A stretch of 64,000 nucleotides of DNA from Planococcus liqunii (GTDB lineage: Bacteria; Bacillota; Bacilli; Bacillales_A; Planococcaceae): the NCBI RefSeq assembly GCF_030413595.1, contig NZ_CP129238.1:2914001-2978000 (forward strand). Reading direction: 5' to 3'. Position 1 is the first letter of the stretch. Every line of letters starts with the position of its first letter. The notes under the pieces were generated by a model that was given only the letters and a program-made list of their open reading frames with translations, made no database searches and was not told the DNA's origin. The position numbers and the translations under genes were made by a program. Below, piece by piece: positions 50,449-60,072 of the stretch.

Positions 50449-51273
50449 TTAATTCGGAAAATATTTATCTTCAAACTCCCGGTAATGCTCAATTAATTTA
50501 CCAGACATTTTTGGGTCTAATTTTAAGTGGTTCGTAACTTCCCCAAGCATGCTTTCCCAGGTAAGCATAAGAATATTAGGATGGATACGTGGATCTACAA
50601 CATGATCTATTACATGATTAAATTCCTTAAGAAGCTTTGTATTGTTTTTTGGACAGATGAACACCACAATTCTTGTGCCATCTTCCTTCACATAAGCGAT
50701 ATTCCGCAACAACTGGTAATTCTTCAAAAGGACAGCATACACGTCAATGCCTGACCGGATTTTATCTGCAAGCATTTCCTGATAGACATTTTTGTACTGT
50801 TTTTGATACCTCAAATCGTCCATAACTTTGCCAAAACCATCTTCGGTATATTTAATTTCAAATAGCACTTCTTTTCCTGATTTCAACTTTAGATAAAAAT
50901 CAAAATTCGTCCGTTCTCCTTCGCCCAACATTTTCTCAAAACTCCATTCACTAATTTCTTCATCCTTTAAGTGCAAAACCTTAAGTAACAAAGGAAGTTG
51001 GTTTTCTGCAATTAGCGGATAAAAGAAATTAAAGCAGACAGCTTGAGAAGAATTTAGGTGATGAAAATATTGATGTAGCTTAACTGCGTTATCGTTGATG
51101 TACTGATGAGTTTCCTGCCTATAATTATCGAGAAGATTTAACTCCCGCTTGTTGGCTGGCAGAATGTAATGATAATCCAGATGACCTCCCCGCCATTTTT
51201 CAGGGCGAGTGATTGCAAGCTTCTTCACTTTATAATTTGATAAATGATCTTTCATCATTTGTCCGAAATCCAT
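50449..51273 (-). CDS. Solitary PD-(D/E)XK nuclease-like protein (PGN_0703-type)
   Basis: 274 aa cytoplasmic protein. The nuclease core reads NFDFYLKLKSGKEVLFEIKY (about 118-137): Asp in FDF and the ExK in FEIKYTE fit a PD-(D/E)XK site. A glutamate in the preceding helix (GEGERTN) and the N-terminal RGGHLDYHYILP block recall the PGN_0703 family of putative restriction endonucleases. No methyltransferase or specificity subunit is nearby. GGAGGAAG precedes the ATG. It is followed after 20 bases by the 126-residue unknown gene. A defence or DNA-repair role is possible; only the fold is supported. Confidence 0.6.
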   Translation of the reverse strand: MDFGQMMKDHLSNYKVKKLAITRPEKWRGGHLDYHYILPANKRELNLLDNYRQETHQYINDNAVKLHQYFHHLNSSQAVCFNFFYPLIAENQLPLLLKVLHLKDEEISEWSFEKMLGEGERTNFDFYLKLKSGKEVLFEIKYTEDGFGKVMDDLRYQKQYKNVYQEMLADKIRSGIDVYAVLLKNYQLLRNIAYVKEDGTRIVVFICPKNNTKLLKEFNHVIDHVVDPRIHPNILMLTWESMLGEVTNHLKLDPKMSGKLIEHYREFEDKYFPN

Positions 51274-51323
51274 AGTCTTCCTCCAATGAACTAATAATTT
51301 TTACAAATTTAAGATACCTTTCT

Positions 51324-52046
51324 CTACAGCACCTTGCTCAAAAACAGCTGCGTCCGTGGATGCTGCGGGCGCGAAAACAATTCCTGCGGCGTGTTCTCTT
51401 CAACGATATAGCCGCCGTCCATAAACAACACCCGGTCGCCGACTTCCCGCGCAAACCCCATTTCGTGCGTCACGACGATCATCGTCATGCCTTCAATCGC
51501 CAGCTGCTTCATGACTTCCAGCACTTCGCCGACCGTTTCCGGATCGAGGGCAGACGTTGGTTCATCAAACAGCATGATTTTCGGATCCATCGCGAGCGCA
51601 CGGGCAATTGCCACCCGCTGTTTTTGCCCGCCTGACAGGGAATCCGGGTACACATTGGCTTTTTCGACCAAGCCGACTTTCTTCAGCAAAGCCATGGCTT
51701 TTTCCTTCGCTGCTTTGCCGTCGACGCCTTTCACTTTGACTGGAGACATTGTAATATTCTCCAGCACGGTCCGGTGCGGGAACAAATTGAACTGCTGGAA
51801 CACCATGCCGACATCGGTGCGGATTTTGTTGATGTTCGTCTTTTTATTGGTGATGTCGACGCCTTCAATATAGACATGGCCGTCGGTGATTGATTCGAGC
51901 AAATTGATACAGCGCAGGAACGTCGACTTACCCGACCCCGACGGACCGATGACAACAATCACTTCCTGCGGTTTTACTTCCACGCTGATGTCTTTCAGCA
52001 CTTCGTTTTCACCAAATGTTTTCTTTAAGTTCACAACTTTAATCAT
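51324..52046 (-). CDS. Polar amino-acid ABC transporter, ATP-binding protein
   Basis: 240 aa NBD of the GlnQ/HisP group starting [20 protein letters not shown]. Walker [17 protein letters not shown] (about 33-48), signature [20 protein letters not shown], Walker [15 protein letters not shown] and H-loop [11 protein letters not shown]. It powers uptake by the permease and binding protein encoded immediately upstream. Its start overlaps the permease stop by 4 bases, so translation is coupled. Longer in-frame starts lie inside the permease and have no site. Confidence 0.92.
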   Translation of the reverse strand: MIKVVNLKKTFGENEVLKDISVEVKPQEVIVVIGPSGSGKSTFLRCINLLESITDGHVYIEGVDITNKKTNINKIRTDVGMVFQQFNLFPHRTVLENITMSPVKVKGVDGKAAKEKAMALLKKVGLVEKANVYPDSLSGGQKQRVAIARALAMDPKIMLFDEPTSALDPETVGEVLEVMKQLAIEGMTMIVVTHEMGFAREVGDRVLFMDGGYIVEENTPQELFSRPQHPRTQLFLSKVL

Positions 52047-52699
52047 TCTGTCGCCAACCTCTTTTCTATACGGTCTAGAATAAAGCTCATGGATAAGGTC
52101 AAAATCAGGTAAATGAGCGCCGCTGTCAAATACGGCTCCCAAATCTTATAGTATTGCCCTTGGAACGCCCGTCCCCAGTACATCAATTCCGGCACCGTAA
52201 TGACCGCGAGCAGCGAGGAATCCTTCAACAGCACGATAAATTCGTTACCAAGGGGCGGAATCATCCGTTTGACCGCCTGCGGCAAAATCACGTAGCGCAT
52301 CGCTTGGAGATGCGTCTGGCCGAGTGAACGCGCGGCCTCCATCTGCCCACGGTCAATCGACTGGATCCCGGCACGGAAAATCTCCGCAATATAAGCAGAA
52401 GCGTTGAGGGTCAGAGCCACCACCCCGGCAACAATCGCGTTAGTCTCCCCAATGACCAATGGAATCAATCCAAAGTGGATCAATAGAATCTGTACAAATA
52501 ACGGCGTCCCCCTGAAAAATGTAATAAACAAATTAAACGGAAACGCCAGCAGCTTGTTCTTCAGCATTTTTCCGACACCAATCACCAAACCCAAAATAGT
52601 TCCGAACAAAATACCGAGAAGGGAAACGCCGATTGTATACAAGGTCCCTTCCAGGAAAAAAGGTAAGTAATCTCTGATCAAATCAAAACGAAAATCCAT
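52043..52699 (-). CDS. Polar amino-acid ABC transporter, permease
   Basis: 218 aa HisM/GlnP-type permease with five helices (start [28 protein letters not shown] upstream). The EAA loop that contacts the ATPase is [20 protein letters not shown] (about 123-142) with [15 protein letters not shown] after it. Second gene in the order binding protein, permease, ATPase. A stem-loop between the binding-protein gene and this gene (52744-52778) probably sets the usual excess of binding protein. Confidence 0.92.
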   Translation of the reverse strand: MDFRFDLIRDYLPFFLEGTLYTIGVSLLGILFGTILGLVIGVGKMLKNKLLAFPFNLFITFFRGTPLFVQILLIHFGLIPLVIGETNAIVAGVVALTLNASAYIAEIFRAGIQSIDRGQMEAARSLGQTHLQAMRYVILPQAVKRMIPPLGNEFIVLLKDSSLLAVITVPELMYWGRAFQGQYYKIWEPYLTAALIYLILTLSMSFILDRIEKRLATE

Positions 52700-52743
52700 A
52701 GCCTGCCCTCTCTTTCTAATCCGCATGAAGTTTTTGTACCAAA

Positions 52744-52778
52744 AATTGCGTAACACTAGACACTAGAGTTACGCAATT
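52744..52778 (-). terminator. Partial terminator between binding-protein and permease genes
   Basis: 16-bp stem AATTGCGTAAC(T/A)CTAG with one mismatch and a 3-base loop, followed by TTTTTGG on the minus strand. Intercistronic stem-loops of this kind reduce distal expression or protect the upstream message. Confidence 0.75.
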
Positions 52779-52796
52779 CAGCTAAGATTTTTATGT

Positions 52797-53621
52797 TTAT
52801 TGTTGGGCTTTCAATGTTTCCACATCCGGCTGTGAACCAAACCACTTCTCGTAGATTTCCGCATACTTGCCGTTATCCAAAACGGTATTGATCGCTTTAT
52901 CGATTTCCGGCTTCAAGTCGCTGCCTTTCGGGAACAACACGCCGTAGAACTCATCCGCGAAACTTTCATCCTCGACTGCTTTTAATTTCTGATCCGGATT
53001 CATCTTTGTGTAATACTCAACGATCGTGTTGTCCGCAATGACCGCATCTGCGCCGCCCGCAAGCAGCTCCTGGATCGCCAAGTTGTTGTCTGCAAACTTC
53101 AAAATGTCACGGTTGTTTTCGCCGACGATTTTCTCCGCCACTTCCTGGCCGGTTGATCCGTTCAATACGGCAATTTTCTTGCCTTTCAAGTCCGCGCCGC
53201 TTTTAACATCGCTGTTTTCCGGCACCAGGATTTTGTTGGTAGAAAGATAATAAGGCACGGAAAAATCATAGGTCTGTTTTCGTTCGTCGTTGATCGTAAT
53301 CGAAGAAACTGCCATATCCGCTGTTTTCCCTTCAATCTCGGCGAAAATCGGATCCCATCCAATGACTTCGATGTTTGGCTCATAGCCCGCTTCCGCAACA
53401 ACCGCTTTTGCGAAATCAATCCCGAAGCCGACCACCTCGCCGCCTTCCATATACTCCATCGGCGCATAAGCCCCATCCGTTACAATACGAAGCTCTTTCT
53501 TCTCTTCCCCGCCTGAATCTCCCCCAGAAGTATTGCCATTCGATTCTTCCGAACCACAGGCAGCCAAAAACATGGTCAACACCAACATCAGTAAAAAGCC
53601 GATTTTTGATAATTTCCCCAT
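52797..53621 (-). CDS. Polar amino-acid ABC transporter, substrate-binding lipoprotein
   Basis: 274 aa. Lipobox LAAC (cysteine about residue 22) after a hydrophobic signal (KIGFLLMLVLTMFLAACG), a Gly/Ser-rich linker, then a family 3 solute-binding domain: LRIVTDGAYAPMEYMEGGEV, GFGIDFAKAVVAEAGY, DMAVSSITINDERK, and GADAVIADNTIVEYY. It captures a polar amino acid outside the cell; Arg, Gln or cystine types cannot be told apart here. The start at 53621 has AAAGGGG upstream. First gene of the importer operon. Confidence 0.92.
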   Translation of the reverse strand: MGKLSKIGFLLMLVLTMFLAACGSEESNGNTSGGDSGGEEKKELRIVTDGAYAPMEYMEGGEVVGFGIDFAKAVVAEAGYEPNIEVIGWDPIFAEIEGKTADMAVSSITINDERKQTYDFSVPYYLSTNKILVPENSDVKSGADLKGKKIAVLNGSTGQEVAEKIVGENNRDILKFADNNLAIQELLAGGADAVIADNTIVEYYTKMNPDQKLKAVEDESFADEFYGVLFPKGSDLKPEIDKAINTVLDNGKYAEIYEKWFGSQPDVETLKAQQ

Positions 53622-53812
53622 AGATAATTCCCCTTTTGTGATGTATTTAGAAAATGCCGACTCACATAAGCGCGGCACAGACTCCTGAAGTTTGTTTGGT
53701 GTTAAATTCTTCAGAAGCTTTCCGTTGTCCTCCTATCTTATGAGCAAAAGGTTAAATAAAGGTTAAGAAGTCTGAATAAAAAGTAATTTTAAAACAAAAG
53801 TTTAGGGCAAAA

Positions 53813-53850
53813 GAAAAAAGACCATTCCAAAGAACTGGAGTCGTCTTGTA
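53813..53850 (-). terminator. Probable terminator of the NeuD/PglD-type gene
   Basis: Imperfect stem AAGACGACTCCA/TGGAATGGTCTT (two mismatches) followed by TTTTTT on the minus strand. Confidence 0.55.
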
Positions 53851-53877
53851 AATAACATCTGATTAACTTTTGCTTTA

Positions 53878-54525
53878 CTAATTGGCGGATTCAATCTTAC
53901 TCGCTTTTTTCGCTACAACTTGCGCTGGAACTCCGACGACCGTCGTAAATGCTTCGACATCTTCCAGTACGGCAGACCCTGCCCGTACGACGCTCCACTC
54001 CCCGACATGCTTAGCAGGAATGACGCTCGCCCCTACCTCGACCAAGGCACCTTCACCAATCGCAGCGACACCCGCCACCGTAGCACCCGGTGAGATATGG
54101 ACGTAGTTGCCGACTGCACAATCATGTTCCACCACAGCCCGTGAATTAATGATGGCATGGCTGCCAATCTGAGCTTCTGCATTAACCACTGCCCCGGGCA
54201 TCACCACAGTCCCCCGGCCAAGCACCGCACTCGGGCTGACGATTGCCTCCCGGTGGACTGCGATTGCGTATTGCTCATCAGAAAGACCAAGTTGTTCCAC
54301 AATCTTTTTTCTCACCGCATTTGCCCCAATCGCCACAATCACTTTTGCTCCTTCTTTTTGGATCAACGCATGCACTTCCGAAATGGGGCCAAACCAGCAG
54401 CCGTCTTCTTTGGTAAGTTCGCTGTACTTGGCGTCGAGCTTGGCGATTACTTGATGACCGGAGGAAACCAGATTGTCCGTGATGACCCGCGCGTGGCCGC
54501 TGTCTCCGATTAAGATAATGTCCAT
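53878..54525 (-). CDS. NeuD/PglD-type sugar O/N-acetyltransferase
   Basis: 215 aa. An N-terminal Rossmann-like domain with MDIILIGDSGHARVITDNL (about 1-80) is followed by a left-handed beta-helix of hexapeptide repeats (about 85-205). The catalytic His is in SRAVVEHDCAVGNYVHISPG (about 128-147). These trimers acetylate an amino-sugar nucleotide (PglD) or sialic acid (NeuD) during surface-glycan synthesis. GGGGG precedes the ATG. It lies 1.6 kb from galU and the polysaccharide cluster but is separated by a tRNA gene, so a functional link is plausible, not shown. Confidence 0.85.
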   Translation of the reverse strand: MDIILIGDSGHARVITDNLVSSGHQVIAKLDAKYSELTKEDGCWFGPISEVHALIQKEGAKVIVAIGANAVRKKIVEQLGLSDEQYAIAVHREAIVSPSAVLGRGTVVMPGAVVNAEAQIGSHAIINSRAVVEHDCAVGNYVHISPGATVAGVAAIGEGALVEVGASVIPAKHVGEWSVVRAGSAVLEDVEAFTTVVGVPAQVVAKKASKIESAN

Positions 54526-54785
54526 ATTTGGTCCCCCTTACTAAGTAAAACGGATTGCTTTTCTGTTATACGTAATATATCATCCGGCATATTAATTTAA
54601 TAGAGGATTGAGAAAATCAATTCTTGAACTTGTAGTAATTTTCCATACAAACTTTTACTCCTGTCAAAGTACGTGAAACATAATTAAAAAACCATCTTAA
54701 GAAAAGGGAATCTCCTTTACTTAAAATGGTTACGTAAAATAGAGTGCTCTAGGTCTAACCTTTCAAATAGCTATAAAAGATCCTA

Positions 54786-54968
54786 TCAATTCACTTTCTT
54801 TAACCGCTCAGATTCTTGTAACGGTTCTAGTTCGATAGCCACTGGTATTTCCGCAAACAATGGAATTGGGCTGATTGCATCTTCTGAATAGATGGAAACC
54901 AATCCGGTTCGCTCCACCTTATTCCGGACATGATCTTTTTGTGAAAAGTAAGCAGACTCTAACAATTT
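54786..54968 (-). pseudogene. Gene remnant: 3' end of an unidentified coding sequence
   Basis: A minus-strand frame closed upstream by TAG encodes about 60 residues (LLESAYFSQKDHVRNKVERT, then GLVSIYSEDAISPIPLFAEI and PVAIELEPLQESERLKKVN) before a TGA at 54786-54788. The composition is protein-like, yet there is no start codon with a ribosome binding site and no promoter; it directly follows the tRNA-Leu terminator. It looks like the tail of a gene whose front was lost. Family not recognised. Confidence 0.45.
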
Positions 54969-54983
54969 CTATCTGCTAAAAAA

Positions 54984-55006
54984 GCCCACCTAACCAAAGG
55001 TGAACT
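54984..55006 (-). terminator. Terminator of the tRNA-Leu gene
   Basis: Short stem CACCT/AGGTG followed on the minus strand by GGGCTTTTTT, 30 bases beyond the tRNA. Confidence 0.6.
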
Positions 55007-55034
55007 CCCTCTTACTCTTTTAGTTTTTTGAGTA

Positions 55035-55118
55035 TGCGGACGAAGGGAGTCGAACCCTCACGGTGTTTCCACCACTAGACCCTGAACCTAGCGCGTCTGC
55101 CAATTCCGCCACATCCGC
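55035..55118 (-). tRNA. tRNA-Leu (anticodon CAG)
   Basis: 84-base class II tRNA read on the minus strand. The acceptor arm GCGGATG pairs with CGTCCGC (one G-T), discriminator A. The D arm contains GGCGGAATTGGCAGACGC, the anticodon loop TTCAGGG gives CAG (complement of 55082-55084), a long variable arm GTGGTGGAAACACC follows and the T arm has GGTTCGACTCC. The 3' CCA is not encoded. Decodes CUG leucine codons. Confidence 0.95.
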
Positions 55119-55246
55119 CAGCCAACAATCGTCAATCGGTTTCGATTGATTTGTAAATATTTAACTTGTAATATCCTAAGTTTGTCAAGACTCCAGTATT
55201 CTATAAGTAGTAAAAAAGGGTAACCATTATTGGTCATCCACAGCTA

Positions 55247-56128
55247 TTACTTTTTATTCAAATACGATTCCTGCAACTTACGCTCAAACAACTCCAACAA
55301 CTGATCTCTCAATTCCGGACGTTGCAATGCAAATTCAATGCTTGTTTCGATAAAGCCGTATTTTTCTCCGATATCATAACGACGGCCATCAAACTCGTAT
55401 GCATATACCGGCTGTACCTGGTGTAGTTTCTGGATAGCATCAGTCAATTGAATTTCACCGCCGGCTCCTGGCGTCTGTTCACCGAGAAATCTAAAAATTT
55501 CTGGTGTCAAAATATAACGTCCCATAATGGCATAATTAGATGGCGCTGTACCATTTTCTGGTTTTTCAACGAAACGATTTACCGTAATCAGTTTGTTATC
55601 AACTGAAATCGGATCAATAATTCCGTAACGCTGGGTTTCTTTGGGCAAAACTTGTTGAACACCAATGATGCTATTGCCAGTTTTCGCATACTGATTCATT
55701 AATTGAGTTAGACAAAGTTCATCATTAACCACAATATCGTCTCCAAGTAGTACTGCAAAAGGCTCATTACCAACAAATTTACGCGCTGACCAAATAGCAT
55801 GCCCTAGTCCCAGAGGTTGCTTTTGACGGATATAATGGATTTCGACATTCGATGTCTGCAGAACAGAATCGAGCATATCCATTTTTCCTTTTTCTCGCAA
55901 TGTTGTTTCCAACTCAAAGGCATGGTCAAAATGGTCTTCAATTGCACGCTTGCCTTTCCCAGTGACAATGATGATGTCTTCAATTCCCGAAGCAATCGCT
56001 TCTTCTACAATATATTGAATGGTTGGCTTATCGACAATCGGTAACATTTCTTTTGGCATGGCTTTTGTTGCTGGCAAGAAACGAGTACCAAGACCTGCCG
56101 CTGGAATAATTGCTTTTTTAATTTGCAT
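55247..56128 (-). CDS. galU: UTP-glucose-1-phosphate uridylyltransferase
   Basis: 293 aa, makes UDP-glucose from UTP and Glc-1-P. Motifs: [20 protein letters not shown] at the N-terminus, [46 protein letters not shown] and [20 protein letters not shown]. The start MQIKKAI at 56128 has GCGGGTGA upstream; an earlier in-frame ATG has no site. It heads the run of polysaccharide genes beyond 56.5 kb on the same strand but with a 460-base gap, so it likely has its own promoter. Confidence 0.93.
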   Translation of the reverse strand: MQIKKAIIPAAGLGTRFLPATKAMPKEMLPIVDKPTIQYIVEEAIASGIEDIIIVTGKGKRAIEDHFDHAFELETTLREKGKMDMLDSVLQTSNVEIHYIRQKQPLGLGHAIWSARKFVGNEPFAVLLGDDIVVNDELCLTQLMNQYAKTGNSIIGVQQVLPKETQRYGIIDPISVDNKLITVNRFVEKPENGTAPSNYAIMGRYILTPEIFRFLGEQTPGAGGEIQLTDAIQKLHQVQPVYAYEFDGRRYDIGEKYGFIETSIEFALQRPELRDQLLELFERKLQESYLNKK

Positions 56129-56587
56129 TTTTTCACCCGCTTTCCACTTTATTTGACTCAATCAATAAATTAAGGTGGTTATTACTATGGAAATTCTTCA
56201 GCAGCTTATTAACAATCTAGTCCGGGTATTACTTCTCATCAATTTCCACCGATAAAACTGGATATTTTATGAATGGATTTGCCTTATATGCCGGCGCACA
56301 TTTTCATAAGTCTATAACAGAACCAATAGTATCTTAACGTTTATGGAACCGAGTTCATTTTAGTTTCACTTAAGTAGTGGAAGGGTTGCATTTCAGCTTC
56401 TTAACTATTTTATAGACTCAATCACTTAATTCGATTAGCAATTCTTTTTTTCACTTTCGCTTATTATGAGAAATAATTAGCTTTTAACAGAACCTTTATA
56501 TGGCATTAATTTAAAAAAAATTACATTTTGGACGATACAGTCATAGAATCTTTTAACTACCAGAGTCACCCTTGTCATTATATTTAA
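56129..56587. other. A+T-rich intergenic region between galU and the glycan cluster
   Basis: About 460 bases without a supported gene. A 22-codon plus-strand frame near 56187 has a weak GGTGG site and is probably chance. It should contain the galU promoter and the end of the polysaccharide operon; no clear terminator hairpin was found. Confidence 0.4.
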
Positions 56588-57370
56588 TCATTTTTTAAAT
56601 AAAATTTTATTATATTTTTTCACCGAATTCATAAGATGCATACTTGTAAAGTAAATAGAACTAGCTGGATTCAAATCGATAAGTCGAAATAGTTTATAAG
56701 TAACCCCGATAGTTTTGAGCTTATTGCCTGATAAGGAACTTATAGAAAGTCTATAAACTAGTAGAGGTTCATTTACTCCAAAAGCCAATGTTCCTGTTTT
56801 TAAAATTCTTAGCCATGTTGCGTAATCTTCGTGCATATTATCATGTTCCATTTTTATAGTAGTAAAATATTCTTTTTTCACTAAAACCGATGAACAGGAT
56901 ATAATATTATGCTTTTTCAACTTGTTAAAATCAACAGTTTTAGGAACTTCTAATATCCCTTTAAAAGGTTTACCTTCTTTATTAATAAAAGAAGATCCTG
57001 TGAAAACAAAACTTGCGCCCTCTTCATTTGCACATAAAAGTTGTTTTTCTAGCTTTGTAATTTCCCATAGATCATCACTGTCCAAAAAAGCAATCCATTC
57101 ACCTAAAGCTAGATTTATCCCTTTATTTCTAGTTTCTGAAACTCCCATATTTTCATTGTTCTTTATCAAACGCAAACGAGCATCTCTCTGTCCAAACTTC
57201 TCAGCAATTTTTGATGTCTTGTCATTAGAGCAGTCATCAATAATAATTAGTTCCCACTCTTTATAACTTTGCGATAGTACTGAATTAATAGCGTCTTCTA
57301 TATATTCTTCTGCATTATACGCTGGCATTATAATACTTATTAAAGGCCTTATCGATTCAATATTACCCAA
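56588..57370 (-). CDS. GT2 family glycosyltransferase (glycan cluster)
   Basis: 260 aa, GT-A fold, no membrane helices. LISIIMPAYNAEEYIEDAIN and IIIDDCSNDKTSKIAEKF bind the nucleotide sugar; the DxD-type metal site is AFLDSDDLWE near residue 96; GVSETRNKGINLALGEW precedes it. Adds a sugar to the repeat unit on the lipid carrier. TTG start at 57370 with GAGGTG upstream. Last gene of the visible cluster, separated from the PIG-L gene by 315 A+T-rich bases. Confidence 0.88.
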   Translation of the reverse strand: MGNIESIRPLISIIMPAYNAEEYIEDAINSVLSQSYKEWELIIIDDCSNDKTSKIAEKFGQRDARLRLIKNNENMGVSETRNKGINLALGEWIAFLDSDDLWEITKLEKQLLCANEEGASFVFTGSSFINKEGKPFKGILEVPKTVDFNKLKKHNIISCSSVLVKKEYFTTIKMEHDNMHEDYATWLRILKTGTLAFGVNEPLLVYRLSISSLSGNKLKTIGVTYKLFRLIDLNPASSIYFTSMHLMNSVKKYNKILFKK

Positions 57371-57685
57371 ATCTACACCTCTTTCTTTTAAAAAAATTGA
57401 TGTTTAACGGCTCTATGATTTGATAAGGAATGGATTAGAAAATCTCCGATAGAAAATGAAAAGAATATAATAAAAAAACTTACTGAACGAAATAACAAAA
57501 TATTATTTGTTAATGTCATTCCCCCACTCCTTTCTAAATGATATATTTCCTTAAAAGTTTAACTATAGAAAGCCAGAATTAAAGCAACCAAACTCATAAA
57601 ATAAGCAGATTTTCAAAAGGTATACGGAGAATAAAAGGAAAGAGATATCAAAATAAAACTATTATATTAAAAAAATTTGATGTAT
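57371..57685. other. A+T-rich gap within the glycan cluster
   Basis: No gene, repeat or clear terminator seen. It may hold a separate promoter for the downstream GT2 gene. Confidence 0.35.
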
Positions 57686-58534
57686 TCAGGTAAGAAACTC
57701 CTTGCTTAAATATTGAGAAGCAAGTCTTATCTTCTTAATATTTCCAATTTTTTTATCTAAGTAAAAATTCTTTATATCGTACTCTACAACTTTGCTTAAA
57801 CAAACTCTCCAGTCGCTATACGATGTTAGTGTGAATACTTCTGCTGCATAATACCCAAGAAATTGTCCTGAAAGTCTTTCTTGCAACATAAACCGTGGAG
57901 CAGGAATGTAATTTTGTGAGCTATATACGTCATTAAATAATCTCCATTTTAATGTATGATCCACTTTTGACATCGGCAAGTAATGTGTTATAAATTCTTC
58001 TGTAATTGGTACTGAAATTTGATACATGCAAATTTGTGGATGATATGACGGAAAATCCTGTTGAGTTTTCTGTAATGCTTGATCAAGAATCTTCCCACTT
58101 TCTAAATGTTCCGGTTGCCAGTCAATTAGAAATGGGAGAGCGATAATCTCCGGTTTCATATCTCTGATTACTTCCGTTAACTCATTAGAATGATTTCCTG
58201 TCGAAGCATAAAACTTTAACATTAATTTTTCACTGCTTTTCTTAAGCTCCGACAATCTGATTTGTGCACTATTTTTAGGAGGAATTGGTCCAAGGAAACC
58301 GAAATAAAATGCTTTTAAATTAGAACCGAAAACTTTAATCAACTGAGAGCCGCCGATTAATTCATCATCTGCATGAGGAATCAGCATCAAAACTTTTTTT
58401 GAAGCCAATAAGTGAACATCATTTGCTTGAAGGATTGGATATTTTGTCTTAACACCTTTATATTCAATAAACCATTTTGCCTTCTTTTGTAACTTCATGG
58501 TATAAAGAATGCTTTTTTTTATAGTTTTTTTCAC
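57686..58534 (-). CDS. PIG-L / LmbE-type deacetylase (glycan cluster)
   Basis: 282 aa. The zinc-binding signature is LMLIPHADDELIGGSQL (PHADDE, about residues 52-57) and the later histidine lies in IDWQPEHLESGK. PIG-L enzymes deacetylate GlcNAc-type groups; in a polysaccharide locus this would expose a free amine on the repeat unit. GTG start with GGAAG upstream; it begins 6 bases after the flippase stop, so it is co-transcribed. It lacks a signal peptide and so acts on a cytoplasmic or lipid-linked precursor. Confidence 0.8.
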   Translation of the reverse strand: MKKTIKKSILYTMKLQKKAKWFIEYKGVKTKYPILQANDVHLLASKKVLMLIPHADDELIGGSQLIKVFGSNLKAFYFGFLGPIPPKNSAQIRLSELKKSSEKLMLKFYASTGNHSNELTEVIRDMKPEIIALPFLIDWQPEHLESGKILDQALQKTQQDFPSYHPQICMYQISVPITEEFITHYLPMSKVDHTLKWRLFNDVYSSQNYIPAPRFMLQERLSGQFLGYYAAEVFTLTSYSDWRVCLSKVVEYDIKNFYLDKKIGNIKKIRLASQYLSKEFLT

Positions 58535-58539
58535 CTTCC

Positions 58540-60021
58540 TTATACCTCCTTCTTTTTCCGAATAACTTTTCCTAACAATCTCTCAAAACTTAAATGTTCT
58601 ATGATTTTCAAAAAACTTTTTCTTTCAATTGATACCAGTAAATAGAGTGCAAATATAAAAACAACAAATAACGCTGCATATTTAACTTCTATGCTTACAT
58701 CGAATAACAAAAAAGAAGTATTTATAGCTAATAGAGCAATAACTATCCAGAGTGTCGACCTGATATTAATCAGATAATCCGAAAATTTCAAGTCTAATAT
58801 TTTAGAAGAATAGAAAATAAGAATAGGAAATTGTAAAAAAAGCAATAAAGTTCTTACTGTTACATAGCTAACCAAACTAGATTGTACTGCATAAAATAAG
58901 ATTGGGACTGATATTATAGTACAAACCAACACATTAATTGCCAGTACTTTGAACATGCCTTTCGCTCTGAACCCTTCTATAATTGAGCTGCAAAAAAATT
59001 CAAATCCTAAAACCAAAAATATAATACCGAATATTTGTCCTAATCCATTCCAATCAGACGTAAATATTACTTTCTCAATTAGGTCATGAAAGATAAAAAC
59101 AAAGACACCCATCATAGCAGAAACAGCAAATATCATCTTTTGGGAAAAAAGTACAGCCCTACTTAGAGCTGCTTTATCATTTTTGAGAATAGAAAGTGAA
59201 CTGAACAAAATGGGAATTAGCGGTCCTAAAAGAACTCCAACAGCTACAGTAAAAAGATTTTTACTGGTTACATATAATCCCAAACTGGTAGACGACAAAT
59301 ATTTGGTAATTAAAAACGTATCTAACAACACGGGCACCCATACAAGAAGAGATTCAAAAGTGCTCCAAATCCCCTTTGAAAGAATGTATTTCAAGATATC
59401 CAAGTTGAAATAAAATCTTGGCTTCCATTTAGACTTTTTCCAGAGAACAATGGTAGTTGCAAAGGAACCGAATACGTTCCCCCATACTATCGCCCAAAAT
59501 CCCGCTCCCATAAAGGCTAGAGGAATTGAAACGATAGCTGGCGTACAAACGGTAACTAATCGAATATAAAATAACGATTTAAAATCTAAAAACTTTTTTT
59601 TGATGGCACTTTGGATAGATGAAAGGGAGAAAAATATGACTTCTAGTGACATAACTTGAAGGATAACCGAAGCTCCTGGTTCCCCATAAAGTTCTGCAAT
59701 TGGACTTGAAAAGAAAAAAAGGATTAGAAAAACAATAATTCCCATTGCTATATTGAACCAAAAGCTGACATTATATAATTGATTCAAGTATTTTTCAGTG
59801 CCACTTTCTTGAATAATCACTTTACTCATGCCCATATCACTAATGACCGTTACTAAACCTAATATAACTGTAGCTACAGCAACCAAACCAAAGTCTTTCG
59901 GTGAAAGGAGCATTGTCATCACAAGAAAAAGCAGCGGCCCTATTGTCTTAGCGACAATTTCAGATAAAAAAGACCAAAAAGATGCTTTCGCAATGTTGTT
60001 ATAGAGATTGATTTCAAACAT
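58540..60021 (-). CDS. Wzx-type polysaccharide flippase (MOP superfamily)
   Basis: 493 aa with about 14 predicted membrane helices. The N-terminal helix-loop (NIAKASFWSFLSEIVAKTIG PLLFL region) and SPKDFGLVAVATVILGLVTV are typical of the Polysacc_synt/RfbX group. It moves the lipid-linked repeat unit across the membrane for polymerisation by the Wzy-like protein. GAGGGG precedes the ATG. It lies between the GT4 and PIG-L genes. Confidence 0.88.
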   Translation of the reverse strand: MFEINLYNNIAKASFWSFLSEIVAKTIGPLLFLVMTMLLSPKDFGLVAVATVILGLVTVISDMGMSKVIIQESGTEKYLNQLYNVSFWFNIAMGIIVFLILFFFSSPIAELYGEPGASVILQVMSLEVIFFSLSSIQSAIKKKFLDFKSLFYIRLVTVCTPAIVSIPLAFMGAGFWAIVWGNVFGSFATTIVLWKKSKWKPRFYFNLDILKYILSKGIWSTFESLLVWVPVLLDTFLITKYLSSTSLGLYVTSKNLFTVAVGVLLGPLIPILFSSLSILKNDKAALSRAVLFSQKMIFAVSAMMGVFVFIFHDLIEKVIFTSDWNGLGQIFGIIFLVLGFEFFCSSIIEGFRAKGMFKVLAINVLVCTIISVPILFYAVQSSLVSYVTVRTLLLFLQFPILIFYSSKILDLKFSDYLINIRSTLWIVIALLAINTSFLLFDVSIEVKYAALFVVFIFALYLLVSIERKSFLKIIEHLSFERLLGKVIRKKKEV

Positions 60022-60072
60022 CTCCCCTCAGTTTCCCTATGTTACCCTTTGTACTTTCTTATTTCAGTAAAA

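Noticed and set aside
56187..56255. Twenty-two-codon plus-strand frame between galU and the glycan cluster
   Set aside because: Only a weak GGTGG upstream and opposite to all neighbours; likely chance.
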